Source: Rostratula benghalensis (lineage: Eukaryota; Chordata; Aves; Charadriiformes; Rostratulidae). From it: 64,000 bases of DNA. The notes under the pieces were generated by a model. It had not been told where the DNA came from. It ran no database searches and was given only the letters and a program-made list of their open reading frames with translations. The stretch lies in contig VXAI01000191.1 in NCBI GenBank assembly GCA_013399305.1, forward strand, positions 517,191 to 581,190, given 5' to 3'. The position numbers were made by a program, and so were the translations under genes. Of the stretch, positions 60,208-64,000 are shown piece by piece; the first letter of the stretch is position 1, and each line of letters starts with the position of its first letter.

Positions 60208-60314
60208 TTCAAAAGCACTTCATATTAGTTATATGTGTTTCCTTTGAAATTACTGGGTTTTTTACTTTGACATAATCTAGAACGGGGTTGGGAAGAAGGT
60301 TGAGTGCTTTTGAA
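60208..60314. repeat. inverted-repeat element, old amniote type
   Basis: TTCAAAAGCAC (60208-60218) and GTGCTTTTGAA (60304-60314) are perfect 11-bp ends of a 107-bp unit. The interior has CCTTTGAAATTACTGGG. GATTTTCAAAAGYRCYTA ends are, from memory, typical of old non-autonomous palindromic repeats in reptile and bird DNA. Could be a MITE-like relic. Confidence 0.5.
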
Positions 60315-62875
60315 GATTGCAGACTATGACTAAGTTGACATAGGATACAGTCCCATTCCCTTTGATGATGATAAAAACCTCCTTCATTTACTTCAGTGAA
60401 ACTTGGTGGTTATGTCACAAAATTTATAGTGGTGCTAAATTATATAAGCAAAGCAGGCTGAAGTCTCAGTGATTTGTAAGATCTAAACAAAGGATAAAAT
60501 GTTGATCCATTTTCAGTGAATAATACTTTAAAAGCAATTATATAGACTATATTTGAATTAGTTAAATGGTAGCATACTTGTGGATATGAATGAGGTTATT
60601 AGAATCTGCTTCAAAGAAGTAAACTAAAACAATATTTATCTTGTAAAGTGTGCAGAAGTACTGACTGCACCAGCCAAATTACAATAACTTTCTCCCCACA
60701 CATAGCATTGCACAGACAAATGAATGGCAGAAGTATGAAGTTATCATTTGCAAAGTTCTGCTTTTACCCAGAAAGGGTGGGCCAAATAAACATTGGAAAT
60801 ACATAATGATTACTCTTTTTAGTGCAGCTGAGAAAAGTGGTATGTGCAACTACAGCAGTTGTGGCTAATGCCTTGTAAAAATATTATGGAATGAACACAG
60901 TCATTTGACCCCTTTTCCTGCTTGTTGGTGCATTATATAAGTTTCATATAGGTAAGTTTCATGTACATTAAATTCACATAGAATTTCCATTACACATGTT
61001 AAACTTAGGAAAACATTGTCCCATTCAAGATAATTATTTTTTTTTCTTTACATATGAAGCCTATTTTAGCTGCTTTGAAATTAATTAATTTACTAGGTTT
61101 TACCTATTCCTTGTACCAGTGTATGAAATATAATGCTGGTTCTAATGCTCAACTAATGATACTTCATATATGAATTGCTGGCTTAAATGACCTTCAATTA
61201 GCCCTTAGATAACTTCCAATCTTTTCCTGCAATTTTCACACCTCCTATGATGTGTAGACCAAACCCTACTCTGAGCTGACTTTAAGATCAGACAGTAAAT
61301 GCCTTAAAAAGCAAAAATGGATGTTTAATTACAGATGTTTAATAGACACTTAAAAAACCATAATATTTTTACCACCTTCTTCCTTCAGAAGATTCTGGTG
61401 AAATGGAGGGGGATTATGCTTACATAGTAAAAAAGGAATTGAGCTACAGATAATTGAATTTTTCACTCAGCTGAATTGCCCAGGAGGACAGTCAGACTCT
61501 GCTATGTTGCTTCCTGTCCAAGATAAGATGAACGCAGAACACAGATTTCTAAATGTAAGATGGAGTATCACCTGGAATAATGGGTGCCTAAAGTTACTCA
61601 ATCTTGATGTTTTTGAACCATGTATTACCTTTTTTGCTCCACTATCTACCCATGTTAGTATTTTAGTATTAGGATTCAACCTAGGCTTTGTGCAATTTTC
61701 CAGGGAGGTCCATTCTGCCAGGTCTGCTCACAGCACACAGACACCACACGTCAGTGTAGATAAATGGACATTACCACTGGGGAAGAACTTTTGCTGGAGA
61801 ACACAGGGTTGGTAGTTTTCCCTGCTGTGCAACAGCTGACTTTCTAACACTTAACCTAGAAAGTAAAACCTCTGTATTCAGCATCATCTTGATCTGAGAA
61901 GATTAAGATTTAAATGAACAACTCTCTGAACTCTGCCCTTATAACCATGGTTAAGGACTGTCAAATTGTAAACACGATTAGCAGTCATGTATTTTATCAT
62001 TTCCTCCCAGATCTTGTTGCCAATTTTATGTCTTGTTTGCTAACTAAAATTTTCATACAGAAATAAAGTCTTGTATGAAAAAAGAATTAATGAATAAGAA
62101 TATTATGTTGACTGGTTGATAATATTGCCTTTCTGGTGGCTAATGAGTCCCATACCTTTGCGGTATTATAATTACCAATAATAATAATAAAAAAGGTACT
62201 AAATTGCATTTCCCTGTTAATTTTGAACTTAGATCTGCCTGGTAACTAGCGCACTAGTAGAGCCAGAGTAGTTAGGGAAATACACCAGTGAGGGGGGGGT
62301 GAGTTCAATGGCAGGCATGGAGCACTTCATAATGTCCGCAGAAGAAATTTTGCACTGGTTTTGGCTTCTGTTTAGCAAAACATGCAATCAGATGCTTTTA
62401 TACACAGTTTAGAAACATACTCACTGGAAACTTTAAAGTTAATCACATGCTTTATCTCTTTGTCATACAGAAGTAAAGGTGAGCAGCCTAGTTTCCTCAT
62501 AAAGACACATATGTTGTGCTGGCCAAAGAGTTTTGGACAGTCAGAGGCAAACAGTTCTCCTCTTCTGAGGTATAGTCTTGGTATGTCATGTGTTTTAACC
62601 ACGCTAGCTCAAGGTGCTAGCTAAGGTTGGATGATCATCCAGATCCTGTGTAAATAATCCTTTGGAAGAGAAATTCCTTAACAATCCAAGCAGAACTCAA
62701 TAGATTTTGTCTTTGATGGGTCTATTTGCATGATTTACCTATTAATAGAGTGCATGTTAGTTCAGCTTTTAAATGTCTGTAACAATTTAATGTCTGAAAG
62801 CATTTTCTACCCGTTAAATCACACAAATACGTGTTTCTATTCCCTCCTTTCTCCTACAAAACTGAAAATGCATGC
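60315..62875. other. non-genic stretch
   Basis: AT-rich; no exon recognised. (AAT)n at 62176-62191 and a G8 run near 62291-62298. The 103-codon frame at 61504-61815 (+) and its minus shadow show no domain. Confidence 0.65.
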
Positions 62876-63180
62876 AGAGGGAAGGAGTTGTAGGCGTGAG
62901 GGCAAATGCGGTCTCAGGTCGGCCACAGTTTTCCTGCAGAAAGATTTGTGAATGCGCTGGTTTTGAAAGATTTTAACCCAGTCAGAAACTGATAGCACGG
63001 GGTAGAGCCAGGCACGCCGCGGGCAGGTGCTGCACAAGCTTCCCCAGCTCAGCCTCTGCCAATGCACGTCCCCCCGACCTGCGGCGCTGCAGCTGTTCCT
63101 CTCCGTGCCAAGTCCTGTGGTGGTGGGTTGGGGATTTGGAAAAACACATTCTCCGCACAAATACGTCGCAGGTCTCCAAA
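62876..63180. promoter_or_regulatory. weak CpG island
   Basis: By eye about 17 CpGs in 300 bases (GCACGCCGCGGGC, CCCCCGACCTGCGGCGCTGC, ATACGTCGC), in sharp contrast with the CpG-poor flanks, and with a raised G+C. On the minus strand a frame is open through it (62837-63160) but shows no known family. It could be a promoter, an unmethylated enhancer or an exon. No TATA box or recognised first exon is visible. Confidence 0.4.
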
Positions 63181-63279
63181 GGGCAGTGAATTAAGCCACT
63201 GTATCACTTCCAGTGTAATGAATTTTTAAATTCCTCTTTCTAAGCACAAAAGCCTCCTGTTTTCCTGCAGGGCACAGCG

Positions 63280-63348
63280 ATGAGTGTCCTTTTCATTCTT
63301 CCTCTGATTTACTGCTACATTTTGATCTTTGCAGCTTTGCTGGAATAG
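63280..63348 (+). other. small ORF, 22-residue hydrophobic peptide
   Basis: ATG with G at -3, 100 bases downstream of the CpG island. The peptide begins MSVLFILPLIYCYILIFAA and ends three residues later at TAG, so nearly all of it is one membrane-type segment. Ten bases upstream is CTCCTGTTTTCCTGCAG|G, a good splice acceptor. It could be a micropeptide, a signal-peptide-like start of a uORF, or chance. A T-rich region easily makes such peptides, so confidence is low. Confidence 0.12.
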
Positions 63349-64000
63349 ACTACTTTAAAAGATAAGCATACTTATCTGTTAGAAAAAAATAATTTTCTTT
63401 GAACCTTCTTTATCAAATTAACAAGGTGAGAGAGGAAATATTTTAATAATTCAGGGGCAGATTCTCTACCCTTTGAAGAAGTGATGAACTCTCTGTGGTG
63501 TCAGTGATCTAAGTTAGTGCCAACAGCGGGGGTGCTGGAAAGAGATATTTGTCTTATCTGGCTGTTAAAAGAGTACTCATCTCATTAACTGGTTTGATAT
63601 GTGATTTATAATACTACTTATGAGTCTGAAACAACTATATTTTGAAAGAGATCTCAGGTTTTTAAATCTAGGTCACATGTTTCGGTCCTGATTCCACAGC
63701 AGTCTTGTTGAGGAGACGCGAGACTTTAGCTCATTGCTGGCAGTCACCTACAGGATCAGAGTTGTGAGTTGGTTGAGAGTAAAAATGAGTTATGACGACT
63801 TAAAGAACTACCAGAAAGTCTACTGAGTTCACTGATAACTATTCATATTCTGTATAATTTTCAAGCACAGGGATTTAATTTATGCCAGAACTGAAGTGGG
63901 CTCTCTGTGGGTGTGTGGTAGGTGGTCTGGGCTCTGCTGGCATGCATTAGCCAGTTACACCAAAGAGTCATCGTGTTTCCATATTTAAATGTACCGTGGA
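63349..64000. other. non-genic stretch, end of window
   Basis: Nothing recognised. Confidence 0.6.

Noticed and set aside
60952..60960. GGTAAGTTT, a consensus splice donor
   Set aside because: No acceptor with a plausible exon upstream; single donor words are frequent by chance. The same holds for the GTAAG words near 67, 4670, 15838 and 42229.
62837..63160. 107-codon minus frame across the CpG island as a coding exon
   Set aside because: Frames lengthen in GC-rich DNA; no family or splice evidence. Kept only as a CpG island.

Overview
The window looks like AT-rich, non-genic DNA from a bird nuclear genome. The main evidence is a set of CR1 LINE fragments whose 3' ends carry the avian signature (relatives of CATAGAATGGTTTGG, AAGGGACCT and GATCATCTAGT, ending in degenerate ATTCTATG octamers). 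Other support is low CpG outside two short blocks, many homopolymer and GT-rich tracts, a TTCC microsatellite beside an assembly gap, and the lack of any bacterial-style dense coding. The species cannot be read from the sequence.

I recognise no protein-coding gene, tRNA or rRNA. Open frames are short and are explained by chance or by CR1 ORF2 remnants. The window is therefore either intergenic (gene desert) or one very long intron. The recognisable contents are: six avian CR1 fragments (10.9-11.4, 21.5-21.8, 26.1-26.5, 33.5-34.3, 52.1-52.5 and 59.0-59.2 kb); two far more decayed CR1 copies related to the older amniote lineages (43.8-44.1 kb on +, 47.1-48.0 kb on -); a MIR-like SINE at 8.3-8.5 kb; small palindromic units of an old repeat (2.2, 12.7 and 60.2 kb); microsatellites; and two N gaps (64 and 73 bases).

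Between the repeats lie several unique blocks that read like conserved non-coding regulatory DNA, with dense transcription-factor words and perfect short palindromes. The best are 12.1-12.5 kb (two TCF/LEF words and several SOX words), 29.0 kb (an 18-bp palindrome centred on TAATTA), 45.46-45.74 kb (an 11-bp perfect inverted repeat), 46.8-47.0 kb, 57.4-57.8 kb and 59.6-60.0 kb (homeodomain and MEIS-type words). These are inferences from sequence texture; alignment to other amniotes would decide.

Two places could hold transcribed sequence. At 40.80-41.18 kb a CpG-retaining block contains a 67-nt segment with a strong acceptor and donor, followed by an 88-codon open frame. At 62.88-63.35 kb a weak CpG island is followed by an acceptor-like site and a 22-residue hydrophobic small ORF. 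I found no convincing novel biological system; the most useful leads are these two segments and the enhancer-like blocks.
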